Positions 1 to 8,803 of a stretch of 64,000 nt of DNA are shown piece after piece; the stretch's first letter is position 1, and every line of letters begins with the position of its first letter. Source of the stretch: Methylobacterium brachythecii (GTDB lineage Bacteria > Pseudomonadota > Alphaproteobacteria > Rhizobiales > Beijerinckiaceae); NCBI RefSeq assembly GCF_014196345.1, contig NZ_JACIDN010000005.1:1-64000 (forward strand). The letters are read 5' to 3'. The notes below the pieces were generated by a model, which did no database searches, was not told the DNA's origin, and saw only the letters and a list, made by a program, of their open reading frames with translations. Position numbers and translations under genes: made by a program.

Positions 1-95
1 CCGGCACCGGAAGTTTTCGTGCCAGCCTCATCCGCTTGGCCGGCTGCGCTCACCCGACAAGCTCCGCCGACCAAGCTACCCGTGGAGCAAAGGCC

Positions 96-122
96 TGACG
101 TCCCCCCACCAATTTGGTCCGT
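96..122 (+). repeat. Left terminal inverted repeat of the IS3 element
   Basis: This matches the inverted right end at 1300-1323 with small insertions/deletions in the C-run. The shared core is AATTTGGTCCG preceded by a C-rich stretch, and both ends begin TGACG. Confidence 0.7.
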
Positions 123-169
123 TCTGAGTGCGAGTTTTCCGGTTTTTGTGAGACCCTGACGGGAGGAGC

Positions 170-442
170 ATGGCCGTGAAGAAGAGCAGGTTCACTGAAG
201 AGCAGATCGCTTTCGCTTTGAAGCAGGCGGAGACAGGCACGCCGGTGGCGGACGTCCTGCGCCGGATGGGGATCTCGGAGCAGACATTCTATCGCTGGAA
301 GAAGCTCTACGGCGGCCTTGGCACGGGCGAACTGCGGCGCCTGAGGCAGTTGGAGGACGAGAACCGGAAGCTCAAGCAGCTCGTGGCCGACCTGAGCCTG
401 GACAAGCACATCCTCCAGGACGTGCTTGCAAAAAAGCTCTGA
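170..442 (+). CDS. IS3 transposase OrfA (helix-turn-helix protein)
   Basis: This 90-residue OrfA binds the element ends in IS3 transposition. It begins SRFTEEQIAFALKQAE, typical of the IS407 group, carries an HTH around residues 25-45 (DVLRRMGISEQTFYRWKK) and ends in a leucine-zipper-like segment (LRQLEDENRKLKQL) thought to mediate OrfA/OrfAB dimerisation. The start has a GGGAGGAG ribosome site 3-10 bases upstream. Translation ends at the TGA at 440-442, just past the A6G slippery site that allows read-through into OrfB. Confidence 0.9.
   Translation: MAVKKSRFTEEQIAFALKQAETGTPVADVLRRMGISEQTFYRWKKLYGGLGTGELRRLRQLEDENRKLKQLVADLSLDKHILQDVLAKKL
430..436 (+). other. Programmed -1 ribosomal frameshift site (A AAA AAG)
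   Basis: The heptamer AAAAAAG lies in the OrfA frame as A-AAA-AAG, the classic IS3-family slip site, six codons or fewer before the OrfA stop. Slipping back one base continues as KKALTPGRRRD and joins the OrfB frame to give the OrfAB transposase. Confidence 0.8.
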
Positions 443-465
443 CGCCTGGTCGGCGACGCGATCTC

Positions 466-1275
466 GTGCGCCACGTTCAAGAGGTGCACGGGGTGAGCGA
501 ACGGCGCGGCTGCGTCGCGCTCGGCGTCGGCCGGTCGAGTATTCGCTACCGCTCGACCGCACCCGATCAGGCTCCGCTGCGGATGCGTATCCGCGATCTC
601 GCTCAGACGCGCATGCGCTACGGGTATTTCCGGATCTACATCCTGCTGCGGCGGGAAGGCTGGCGGGTCAATCATAAGCGGATTCACCGGCTTTACCGCG
701 ACGAGGGGCTGAGCCTGAGGCTCAAGCGGCCACGGCGACATGTCAGCGCCGTCCAGCGAGAACGTCAGCCCGCTGCGATCAGGCCGAACGAGCGCTGGTC
801 GATGGACTTTGTCTCGGATGCCCTATTCGATGGCCGGAGATTGCGTGCCCTGACGGTCGTAGATGCGTTCACGCGGGAGGCCCTGGCGATCGAGGTCGAC
901 CAAGGCATCAGGGGCGAGCAGGTCGTGGCTGTCGTCGGCCAATTAGCCCTTATCCGCGGCGCACCGAGTACGATCCGGGTCGATAACGGTCCCGAGTTCG
1001 TTTCGAAGGCGCTCGATCGGTGGGCCTATGAAAATGGTGTGGCGCTCGACTTTTCGCGCCCTGGCAAGCCGACCGACAACGCCCTTGTGGAGTCGTTCAA
1101 CGGCCGCCTGCGCGACGAATGTCTCAACGCGAACTGGTTCTTGTCTCTGGCAGATGCCAGGGGCAAGATCGAGATGTGGCGACGGCAGTACAACGAGAGC
1201 CGTCCTCACACTGCCCTGGGGTGGCTAACGCCCCAGGAGTTCGCCCTGGCGGCGGCACGAAAAGCTGCCGAATGA
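466..1275 (+). CDS. IS3 transposase OrfB (DDE integrase domain)
   Basis: This is the catalytic half of the transposase, normally made as an OrfAB fusion through the frameshift at 430-436; the internal ATG at 466 is used here only as a landmark. A dimerising HTH_21 region (RIHRLYRDEGLSLRLKRPRR) is followed by the rve integrase fold. The DDE residues are seen in RWSMDFVSD, IRVDNGPEF and VESFNGRLRDECLN. The C-terminal YNESRPHTALGWLTP motif is typical of IS3. The frame is uninterrupted over 269 residues, so the enzyme appears full length. Confidence 0.9.
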   Translation: MRHVQEVHGVSERRGCVALGVGRSSIRYRSTAPDQAPLRMRIRDLAQTRMRYGYFRIYILLRREGWRVNHKRIHRLYRDEGLSLRLKRPRRHVSAVQRERQPAAIRPNERWSMDFVSDALFDGRRLRALTVVDAFTREALAIEVDQGIRGEQVVAVVGQLALIRGAPSTIRVDNGPEFVSKALDRWAYENGVALDFSRPGKPTDNALVESFNGRLRDECLNANWFLSLADARGKIEMWRRQYNESRPHTALGWLTPQEFALAAARKAAE

Positions 1276-1299
1276 AGTCCGGAAGCTCACCCTTCGCCC

Positions 1300-1323
1300 G
1301 GACCAAATTCTGGGGGACCGTCA
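1300..1323 (-). repeat. Right terminal inverted repeat of the IS3 element
   Basis: Inverted, this reads TGACGGTCCCCC followed by AGAATTTGGTCCG. It pairs with the left end at 96-122 and is followed directly by GGCC, the target duplication. Confidence 0.7.
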
Positions 1324-1327
1324 GGCC

Positions 1328-2153
1328 GACTTTGCACTAACCTTGCACTTGGACCACCGTGTGGGGGCCGATCAAGATGGCAAGCCAGGTCAAATCGGAA
1401 TCTGACTGAATTTTGAGCTTGTTTTTATAATCGATCTGTAATTCTGGATCGTTTTAGGCTGATTAACATCGAGTTAAACACGGAATTGCAAAACGTGGCC
1501 GCACTATTATTGGCCAGCTGCCGCCGAATCTCAAAAATACGATTGTCGAATCTGGTGCTCGATAGCGTACCGCCGCAAATTCACCCCCAGCGGTCGCTAT
1601 TAATGTCCGCTTCCGAGCAAGTGGCTGCTTGCATAGAACGACTGGATTGGGCGCACAGAAGACGCTGCTCGAACCCAGAGTACGCCTGCTCCGGGACGAG
1701 CTTCCCTGCAAATTCGATTCTATTCCCAGCTTCGCGGTGCAGGGAATTTTTGCTTAAGAACCTACGGCCTCTCTCGAAATCCGGCTCGGCGCTCACCCAG
1801 AGGCCTCGTTTCCGGGAATTTTGCCTGCTCTTTCCGCGAAAACAGGGAAAATCGACCAGAGACTGGTTCGAAACAGACTGTCCACACCACCAGAAGGCGT
1901 TTGCAGGCTTCCACCTTCGCCCCTGCATGACCGGCGCCCGTGACGGGTTTGCGCCACAGCCGATCCAATCGCATCTCCGTTCATGGGGCGGCGCGAGCCT
2001 CCCTTGACCTGCGGATGATGAACACGCTGCCGCACGAATGGGCTGATTCGAGACATCGAATACGAAACGGGCCGCCATGTCATCTCGGCAGGGCGAAGGA
2101 CGCCGCTGCGATGAACGAGTCCATCACGTTCCACGGGGTCCGATGATCGGCCC
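1328..2153. other. Intergenic region without a supported gene
   Basis: About 825 bases between the IS and the glutamate dehydrogenase gene. Short open frames on both strands (for example 1486-2007 plus and 1581-2078 minus) have no recognisable domain, no convincing ribosome site and a lower-GC, irregular composition in the first half. The region may contain degenerate remnants, but I cannot identify them. Confidence 0.4.
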
Positions 2154-5100
2154 TCACGGCCGGCGGGCGAGATCCGCTAGGAGGCTCGAGGCTACCACGG
2201 CCTTCGAGACCGTGAGTCCCGAGGAGACGATGGACTCGATCGCGGACCGGATGCGCGTCAGCGCCGGACCGCGAGCGGCAACCCAGGCTTCGAGGGCCTC
2301 GGGGCCTGAGCCGATATCGCCGACCACTTCCGCCGTGAGGCTGCGATGCGCCGTGGAGATGCCGGCGACGGCACGTTCCAGAGCAACGCGATCGAAGGTA
2401 TCGGCGACGGGAACTTGGCGTGTCTCCGCGACGAGTTCGTCGAGGCGGAAGGCATGCTCGATCGCGAAATGCGTTGCGGCGATCTCGGGCACCGAGTGCC
2501 CGTCTGTCTCCGCGACCCGCACGATGTCGGGAGCCGAGATCAACGCCTTAAGGGAGGCGAGCCGGCGCGCCGGTTCCTCGGCCATCCCGCGGCCGACGAG
2601 ATCGGCCCGACGTGCCTCGATCTCTGCGGCCGCATGCGCATCGGCCACGCGCGGCAAGGCCTCCTGCACGGCGCTCACGCCCTCGCGATAGCGCGCGACG
2701 ATCGGCGAGAGACCACCCGAGAGATCGAGGTTCCGAATGAACCAGGTGATCCGGTTGGCGAGGAGATCCTGGACCTCGGCGTAGAGGCCGAGCTGGTCTT
2801 GTCCGGAAATCGAGCCTGCGAGACCGTCGATGGCGAGATTGAGCTCCATCAATCCGAAGGCGTCGCGGGTGATCGCATAGGCCTTCGCGATCGTCGCCGC
2901 GTCGGCACCGGTCTCGTCGATCAGCCGGGTGACGAGGGCTGGTCCGCCGCGGTTGACGATGATGTTCGCGAGCGCTGTGGAGATGATTTCGCGCCGCAGC
3001 CGATGGCTCTTCACCGCATCGGGGAACTGCGCCTTCAGCGCCTGTGGGAAGTAGCGCTGCAGTTCACGATCGAAATAGGGATCGTCCGGCACGGCGCTGT
3101 CCAGGATGGCGTCGTGCAGGGCGAGCTTCGCATAGGCGAGCACCACCGCGTATTCCGGCCGCGTCAGGCCCTCGCCGCGGCGCATGCGCTCGTTGAGCGT
3201 TCCGTCGTCAGGCAGGAACTCGACGCTGCGGTCGAGGCGGCCTTCCGCCTCCAGCGCCTGCATCACCCGCATGGAGAAGCCGGTTTCGGCCGCGCCGCGC
3301 CGCAGGGCCAGCGAGAGGGCGAGTGTCTGGAGCTGGTTGTTGCGCAGCACGAGACCCGCGACCTCGTCGGTCATGGTCACGAGCAGGGCGTTGCGGGCCT
3401 CCTGCGTCAGCCGCCCGTCGCGCTCCGGGGTCATCAGCGCGATCTTGATGTTCACCTCGACGTCGGAGGTGTTCACGCCGGCAGAGTTGTCGATCGCGTC
3501 CGTGTTGAGCCGGACGCCGCCCCGCGCCGCCTCGATACGGCCGCGCTGGGTCAGGCCGAGATTGGCGCCTTCGCCGATCGCCTTCACGCGCAGCATCGAG
3601 CCGCTGATGCGCACCGCATCGTTGGCGCGGTCGCCCGCATCGTCGTCGGTCTCGGCCTCGGCGCGGATATAGGTGCCGATGCCCCCGAACCAGAGCAGGT
3701 CGACGGGTGCCTTCAGGATCGCCTGCATCACCTCCGTCGGCGCCGCCTCGGCCTGATCGAAGCCGAGCACGATGCGGATCTCGGGCGAGAGCGGGATGCT
3801 CTTCAGAGAACGTGAGAATACGCCGCCGCCGGGCGAGATCAGCGCCTTGTCGTAATCCGCCCAGGAAGAGCGGGGCAGGGCGAAGATTCGCTTGCGCTCG
3901 GCATGGCTCTTCGCCGCATCGGGGCTCGGATCGAGGAAGATGTCGCGGTGGTCGAAGGCGGCGACGAGCCTGATGCTCTCCGAGAGCAGCATGCCATTGC
4001 CGAACACGTCGCCGGACATGTCGCCGACGCCGACCACCGTGACCGGGTCCTTCTGGACGTCGACGTCGATCTCCTGGAAGTGGCGCTTCACCGCCTCCCA
4101 GGCGCCCCGGGCCGTGATACCCATGGCCTTGTGGTCATAGCCCTGGCTGCCGCCGGAGGCGAAGGCGTCGCCGAGCCAGTGGCCACGATCCAGGGAGAGG
4201 CCGTTGGCGATGTCGGAGAAGGTCGCGGTGCCCTTGTCGGCAGCGACGACGAGATAGGCGTCGTCCCCGTCGTGCCGCACCGTCTCGGCCGGCGGCACGA
4301 TGGCGTCGTCGACGATGTTGTCGGTGAGTTCCAAGAGCGTCCGAATGAAGATCTTGTAGCTCTCGGTGCCCTCGGTGAGCCACGCGCCGCGGTCGGAGGC
4401 CGGCGGCAGGTTCTTGGGGAAGAACCCGCCCTTGGCGCCCACCGGCACGATCACCGCATTCTTGACCTGCTGCGCCTTCACCAGGCCGAGGATCTCGGTG
4501 CGGAAATCCTCCGGCCGATCGGACCAGCGCAGGCCGCCGCGCGCCACGTAGCCGAAACGCAGATGCACGCCCTCGACGCGGGGAGAATAGACGAAGATCT
4601 CGAAGAGCGGTCGCGGCAGCGGCATGCCGGCGACCTTGGCGCAGGCAAACTTGAACGCGATCGTCTGGCGCCATCCGCCTTCCGCGGTCTTCTGGAAGAA
4701 GTTCGTTCGAACCGACGCCTCCACCAGATTGACGAAGCGGCGCAGGATGCGGTCGTCGTCGAGGCTGGTGACGTCGGCGAGCGCCGTCTCGATGTCTTCG
4801 CGAAGGCCGGCCTGGAGCGCCTCGCGGTCGCCGTCGGCCGACGGATCGAACCGCGCGCGGAACAGGGCGGCGATCTGGGCCGACAATGTCGGATGCCGGC
4901 TCAACGTCGCTGCGAGGTAGTCCTGCCCATAGCGAATCCGGAGCTGGCGCAAGTAGCGGCCGAGCGCGCGCATCAGGGCAGCGTCGCGCCAGTCGAGCCC
5001 GGCCTCGAGCACGAGGCGGTTGTAGCCGTCGGATTCCGCACGGCGCTCCGACAGGGCGAGCAGGGCCGCTTCGAGGGGTTTCTCGAGCCGGTCGAGGTCG

Positions 5101-7001
5101 ATCGCCTCGCCGCCGGCGCGCTCCAGCAGCATGTCGTGCAGCCAGACCCGCGTCACCGCATCCGGCAGTAGAAGTCGGTAAGTGCGTTCGTCGATGACCC
5201 GGAAGCCGAGATTCTCCAGGGCCGGGACGCGCTCGGACAGGGGAAGGGCCGCGCCGCGCGAAAACACCTTGAGCCGAACCTGGGACGCCCGATCGGTCTC
5301 GCGTCGGCCGAGATCGGCGGCGCGCGGATCGGCTTCCGACAGGCGCTCGAGGATCGCGACGTCGGAGACCGCGACCCGTGGGTCGAAGTTTTCCCGGTAG
5401 CTGACCGAAAAGGCCTCGGCGTAGCGGGCCGCGAGCGCGCGGGCCGTCGGGTCCGGCAGGGCCTCGGCCAACGCCTCGCGCAGGCCGTCGCCCCAGGTCT
5501 GCACGATCGCACCGACGCCGGCCTCCAGGGACGCCGCGGCGGGCTCGGCGGTGCTCTTCTCGTCGAAGCCGACGATGTAGTGGATGCGCGCCAGCGGCCC
5601 TTCGGGGAAATCCGGATACGAGGCCGACAGCCGCCCCCCCAGTTCGCCAGCCAGGTAGGCACCGACGCGGGCGCGGACGCCGGCGTCGTAGCGATCCTTC
5701 GGCACATAGACGAGCAGGGAGGCGAACCGCCCGAAACGATCCGGCCGCAGCAACACGCGGACGCGCGGCCTGTCGGACAGGTTCAGGATCGCCAGGGCGA
5801 AGCGCTGCAGCCGCTCGACGTCGATCTGGAACAGGTCGTCGCGCGGATAGGTCTCCAGCACGTCGATCAGCGTGCGGCCGGCATGGCTCGTCGGATCGAG
5901 GCCGGCGCGTGCGGCGACCTCGGCGACCTTCCGGCGAAGATAGGGAATGGCGCGGGCGGGGCTGTTATAGGCGCTCGCCGCGAACAGGCCGACGATCCGC
6001 AACTCGCCGGCCGGCGCGCCCCCCTCCGCAAACAGCTTCACCGCGATGTAGTCGAGATGCACCGCGCGATGCACTCGCGACCGCCGACTCGCCTTGGTGA
6101 CGATGAGGGCTTTGGGATCGTCGAGGAAGGCGGCGATCTCCGGCGTCACGTCGACGAAGCTGCGGCCGAAGCGGAGCACCTCCACCGCCGGGTCACGCAG
6201 CAATCCCAGCGCGACGCCTTCGAAGTCCGGAGCCCGCTGCCCATCGAGCACGTGGGAGCGCATGCCCATCGGCGTGAAGTGCCCATCGCGCAGCCATTCG
6301 AGGAACGCGGCCGCCTCGCGGGTCTCGCCTTCGGGCAAGTGAGGGATCGCCTCTCGGTAGCCCTCGGCGTCGAGGAGAGTGTCGAGCAGGCCGAGCATGG
6401 TGCCCTGGTCGTCGGTCACCAGCGCGACGTCGGCATAGACGCGGGCGAGCCCCTCGGTCAGCCGGGTCCGGCCCTCGGCATCGTCGAGCCTGTCGAGATG
6501 GATATGGATGAAGCTCTCGCGCGCACCGCCACCGCGGGCTTCAGCCGTGGTCTCGCCGACGACCCGGAGCAGGGCACCGTTCGCGTCGCGTTCGACACCC
6601 AGGATCGGGTGCGCGACCAGCAGAGGCATCAGACCTTGGCCGCTCAGCTCGGCCAGCGTCGAATCCAGCAGGAAGGCTCGGTTGTCGTTGACGACCTCGA
6701 TCACCGTGAGATCGCGCGCCCGGCCGTCTCGCTCCACGGTCACGTCGATAAGCCTGGCATCGGCCGGCAACCCCGGCCGACGGCCCGCAGCGAGATGCGC
6801 ATGCGCCGCCACCGCCAGCGTTCCGAGCGCCTCGACGGAGTAGCGCGCGAGATCCTCCGACGGCACACGGCCGAAGAGATCGCGCACGAAGCCGCTCGGC
6901 CCCTGGCCCGATCCGACGAGAGCGGCGGCGCTCTCGATCAGCCCCTCGCGGGCCGCCTGATCTTCGGGAGAGGTGGGTGTCGCTGCCGCGTCCAGGGTCA
7001 T
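2154..7001 (-). CDS. gdhB: NAD-dependent glutamate dehydrogenase, large (about 180 kDa) class
   Basis: This enzyme oxidatively deaminates glutamate to 2-oxoglutarate and ammonium in the cytoplasm with NAD. The 1615-residue product has the layout of the large bacterial GDH family: long ACT-like N-terminal regions, then the catalytic core with GYVARGGLRWSDRPEDFRTE and VKNAVIVPVGAKGGF, and a Rossmann region with VGVGDMSGDVFGNGMLLS. The ATG at 7001 is preferred over 7028 because AGGA lies 8 bases before it. The gene is monocistronic. Close to the methylamine island, where glutamate is the methyl carrier, it could balance the glutamate pool; that link is inference. Confidence 0.95.
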   Translation of the reverse strand: MTLDAAATPTSPEDQAAREGLIESAAALVGSGQGPSGFVRDLFGRVPSEDLARYSVEALGTLAVAAHAHLAAGRRPGLPADARLIDVTVERDGRARDLTVIEVVNDNRAFLLDSTLAELSGQGLMPLLVAHPILGVERDANGALLRVVGETTAEARGGGARESFIHIHLDRLDDAEGRTRLTEGLARVYADVALVTDDQGTMLGLLDTLLDAEGYREAIPHLPEGETREAAAFLEWLRDGHFTPMGMRSHVLDGQRAPDFEGVALGLLRDPAVEVLRFGRSFVDVTPEIAAFLDDPKALIVTKASRRSRVHRAVHLDYIAVKLFAEGGAPAGELRIVGLFAASAYNSPARAIPYLRRKVAEVAARAGLDPTSHAGRTLIDVLETYPRDDLFQIDVERLQRFALAILNLSDRPRVRVLLRPDRFGRFASLLVYVPKDRYDAGVRARVGAYLAGELGGRLSASYPDFPEGPLARIHYIVGFDEKSTAEPAAASLEAGVGAIVQTWGDGLREALAEALPDPTARALAARYAEAFSVSYRENFDPRVAVSDVAILERLSEADPRAADLGRRETDRASQVRLKVFSRGAALPLSERVPALENLGFRVIDERTYRLLLPDAVTRVWLHDMLLERAGGEAIDLDRLEKPLEAALLALSERRAESDGYNRLVLEAGLDWRDAALMRALGRYLRQLRIRYGQDYLAATLSRHPTLSAQIAALFRARFDPSADGDREALQAGLREDIETALADVTSLDDDRILRRFVNLVEASVRTNFFQKTAEGGWRQTIAFKFACAKVAGMPLPRPLFEIFVYSPRVEGVHLRFGYVARGGLRWSDRPEDFRTEILGLVKAQQVKNAVIVPVGAKGGFFPKNLPPASDRGAWLTEGTESYKIFIRTLLELTDNIVDDAIVPPAETVRHDGDDAYLVVAADKGTATFSDIANGLSLDRGHWLGDAFASGGSQGYDHKAMGITARGAWEAVKRHFQEIDVDVQKDPVTVVGVGDMSGDVFGNGMLLSESIRLVAAFDHRDIFLDPSPDAAKSHAERKRIFALPRSSWADYDKALISPGGGVFSRSLKSIPLSPEIRIVLGFDQAEAAPTEVMQAILKAPVDLLWFGGIGTYIRAEAETDDDAGDRANDAVRISGSMLRVKAIGEGANLGLTQRGRIEAARGGVRLNTDAIDNSAGVNTSDVEVNIKIALMTPERDGRLTQEARNALLVTMTDEVAGLVLRNNQLQTLALSLALRRGAAETGFSMRVMQALEAEGRLDRSVEFLPDDGTLNERMRRGEGLTRPEYAVVLAYAKLALHDAILDSAVPDDPYFDRELQRYFPQALKAQFPDAVKSHRLRREIISTALANIIVNRGGPALVTRLIDETGADAATIAKAYAITRDAFGLMELNLAIDGLAGSISGQDQLGLYAEVQDLLANRITWFIRNLDLSGGLSPIVARYREGVSAVQEALPRVADAHAAAEIEARRADLVGRGMAEEPARRLASLKALISAPDIVRVAETDGHSVPEIAATHFAIEHAFRLDELVAETRQVPVADTFDRVALERAVAGISTAHRSLTAEVVGDIGSGPEALEAWVAARGPALTRIRSAIESIVSSGLTVSKAVVASSLLADLARRP

Positions 7002-7135
7002 GTCGCAGGTCCTCGCCGACTCGCGCACGACCTTCGGCCCTTACCGCAACCCGATCAACCGCCAGCGACACGGCGAAGACGTTTCGACGAGTAAGCCCGC
7101 TCCTGCCCGCAGCGACGCCGTGGCACGTGACATCG

Positions 7136-7192
7136 CTTACGGCACACGGTCAGCATCCGTAGCTCCGCTGGATAGAGCGTTGCCTTCCGAAG
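7136..7192 (+). repeat. Degenerate direct repeat of the tRNA-Arg 5' region (copy 1)
   Basis: These 57 bases align without gaps to 12973-13029, with five mismatches by eye. They cover about 17 bases upstream of tRNA-Arg and its first 40 bases. The two copies are in the same orientation about 5.8 kb apart and bracket the emr/aldehyde dehydrogenase block. Confidence 0.8.
7153..7192 (+). pseudogene. tRNA-Arg(CCG) 5' fragment
   Basis: The sequence matches the first 40 bases of the intact tRNA at 12990, including the D-arm (GCTGGATAGAGC) and the anticodon loop up to CCGAAG. It then diverges into unrelated sequence, so the 3' half of the anticodon stem, the T-arm and the acceptor strand are missing. 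It cannot form a tRNA. It looks like a remnant of duplication or of site-specific insertion at the tRNA. Confidence 0.75.
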
Positions 7193-7225
7193 TTGGCAGC
7201 CAAGCCTCTCCAGGCGACCAAGTGC

Positions 7226-8803
7226 CTAATGTGCGTTGGCAGCGGGACCCTTCGGCGGCCCAACTTTACGCATCAGTGGCACGAGCGCCGTGGCGAACAG
7301 GAAGCAGGCCGTGATGGCCACGAAGGCGTCGGCGTAGGTCATGGTCTGCGCCTCGCGATAGGCGAGCGACCAGAGCTGCTTCACCGCGGCGGCGTGACCG
7401 TGGTCGGTGTCACCGGAGAAGGCACCCGTCGTCCGGCTCTCGATGCCGCGCATCGTCGCCAGCATCGTCGCGTTGGTCGTGTTGAGATGCTCGGCGAGCC
7501 GCAAGAAATGCAAGTTGGTGCGATCGTTGAGGATCGTCGCGCAGGCGGCGATGCCGATGGCGCCCCCTAAGTTGCGCATCAGGTTGAACAGGCCCGAGGC
7601 GAGCTTGAGCTTGTTCGGTGCGAGGCCGCCGAGGGTCAGCGTCACGGTGGGCGCCACGGCGAATTGCTGCGCGAAGCCGCGCATCGCCTGCGGCCAGAGC
7701 AACTCCGCCGAGCCCCAGTCATGGGTGATCGGCGTGAAGTTCCACATGCTCAGGCCGAACAGGCCGAGGCCGAACATCATCAGCCAGCGCAGGTCGATCC
7801 GCTTGGCGAGGATCGCATAGACCGGGATCGCCATCACCTGAAAGACGCCGGTCGAGAACACGGCGAGGCCGATCTGCAGGGCCGAGAAGCCGCGCACGCG
7901 GCCGAGGAAGAGCGGCGTCAGGTAGATCGTCGCGAAGATGCCGATGCCGGTGATGAAGGAGAACAGGCAGCCCAGCGCGAAGTTTCGGCTCTTGAGGGCC
8001 GACAGGTCGACGATCGGGTGAGCGTAGGTGAGGCTCCTCCAGATGAAGCCGATCCCGGCGAGCACCGAGATCCAGGCCGTGGTGCGGATGGACGGATCCT
8101 CGGTCCAGTTCCAGCGCGGGCCTTCCTCCAGGGTATACTCGAGGCAGCCGAGACAGGCCGCCATCAGCGCGATGCCGAGCCAGTCCGTGGTCTTGAGGAG
8201 TGAGAGATCCGGCTCGTCGACCCGCACCAAGATCGGCACGACGATGGCGATGAACACGCCCGGCACGAGGTTCACGAAGAAGAGCCAGTGCCAGGAATAG
8301 TTGTCGGTGATCCAGCCGCCGACGGTGGGGCCCAGCGTCGGCGCCAGCGAGGACAGCGCGCCTATCGTGGCGGCGGCGAGCTGGATCTTCTTGCCGGGAA
8401 AAAAGGCGAAGGCCGTGGTGAACACGGTCGGGATCATCGAGCCGCCGAGGAAACCCTGCAGCGCCCGGAAGGCGATCATGCTCTGGATGTCCCAGGCCCA
8501 GCCGCAGAGCAGCGAGGTCGCGGTGAAACCTGCCGCCGAGACGCAGAACAGCCAGCGGGTCGACATCACCCGGGCGAGAAAGCCCGAGAGCGGGATCACG
8601 ATGATCTCGGCGATCAGGTAGCTCGTCTGCACCCAGGCCACCTCGTCCGGGCTCGCCGAGAGTCCGCCGCCGATATCGCGCAAGGAGGCCGAGACGATCT
8701 GGATGTCCAGCAGCGCGATGAAAAAGCCGACGCACATCACCGCGAAGGCGAAGACCTTCTGGGAGTCGGAGAGCTCCCGCTTGGCCGGCGCGGTCGTGCT
8801 CAT
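7226..8803 (-). CDS. emrB: DHA2-family (EmrB/QacA type) MFS multidrug exporter
   Basis: A 525-residue inner-membrane proton antiporter with the 14-helix DHA2 layout. Seen features are FFIALLDIQIVSASLRDI in helix 1, the antiporter motif C region around GALSSLAPTLGPTVGGWI, and a long series of hydrophobic segments to the C-terminus. Its start overlaps the stop of emrA by ATGA, so the two are translationally coupled. It should form a tripartite pump with the EmrA-like adaptor and an outer-membrane channel encoded elsewhere. The substrate cannot be told from sequence. Confidence 0.92.
   Translation of the reverse strand: MSTTAPAKRELSDSQKVFAFAVMCVGFFIALLDIQIVSASLRDIGGGLSASPDEVAWVQTSYLIAEIIVIPLSGFLARVMSTRWLFCVSAAGFTATSLLCGWAWDIQSMIAFRALQGFLGGSMIPTVFTTAFAFFPGKKIQLAAATIGALSSLAPTLGPTVGGWITDNYSWHWLFFVNLVPGVFIAIVVPILVRVDEPDLSLLKTTDWLGIALMAACLGCLEYTLEEGPRWNWTEDPSIRTTAWISVLAGIGFIWRSLTYAHPIVDLSALKSRNFALGCLFSFITGIGIFATIYLTPLFLGRVRGFSALQIGLAVFSTGVFQVMAIPVYAILAKRIDLRWLMMFGLGLFGLSMWNFTPITHDWGSAELLWPQAMRGFAQQFAVAPTVTLTLGGLAPNKLKLASGLFNLMRNLGGAIGIAACATILNDRTNLHFLRLAEHLNTTNATMLATMRGIESRTTGAFSGDTDHGHAAAVKQLWSLAYREAQTMTYADAFVAITACFLFATALVPLMRKVGPPKGPAANAH

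Larger units (their letters stand above)
96..1323 (+). mobile_element. IS3-family insertion sequence (IS407-like), apparently intact
   Basis: The element carries two overlapping transposase frames in the -1 relation and is bounded by imperfect terminal inverted repeats. The left end starts TGACG and contains AATTTGGTCCG near 111-121. The right end, read inverted, starts TGACGG and contains the same AATTTGGTCCG. GGCC at 92-95 is repeated at 1324-1327, which fits the 4-bp target duplication expected of this group. Length is 1228 bp, usual for IS407-type elements. Both frames are open and the DDE residues are present, so it could be active. Exact ends are inferred from the repeats. Confidence 0.85.

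Noticed and set aside
1486..2078. Overlapping open frames on both strands in the gap between the IS and glutamate dehydrogenase
   Set aside because: No ribosome site, no recognisable domain and irregular composition; possibly degenerate sequence, not supported as genes.
2346..3815. 489-codon open frame on the plus strand, antisense to glutamate dehydrogenase
   Set aside because: High-GC shadow frame; no domain, composition rich in Arg/His/Val typical of antisense translation, and the minus-strand gene is unmistakable.
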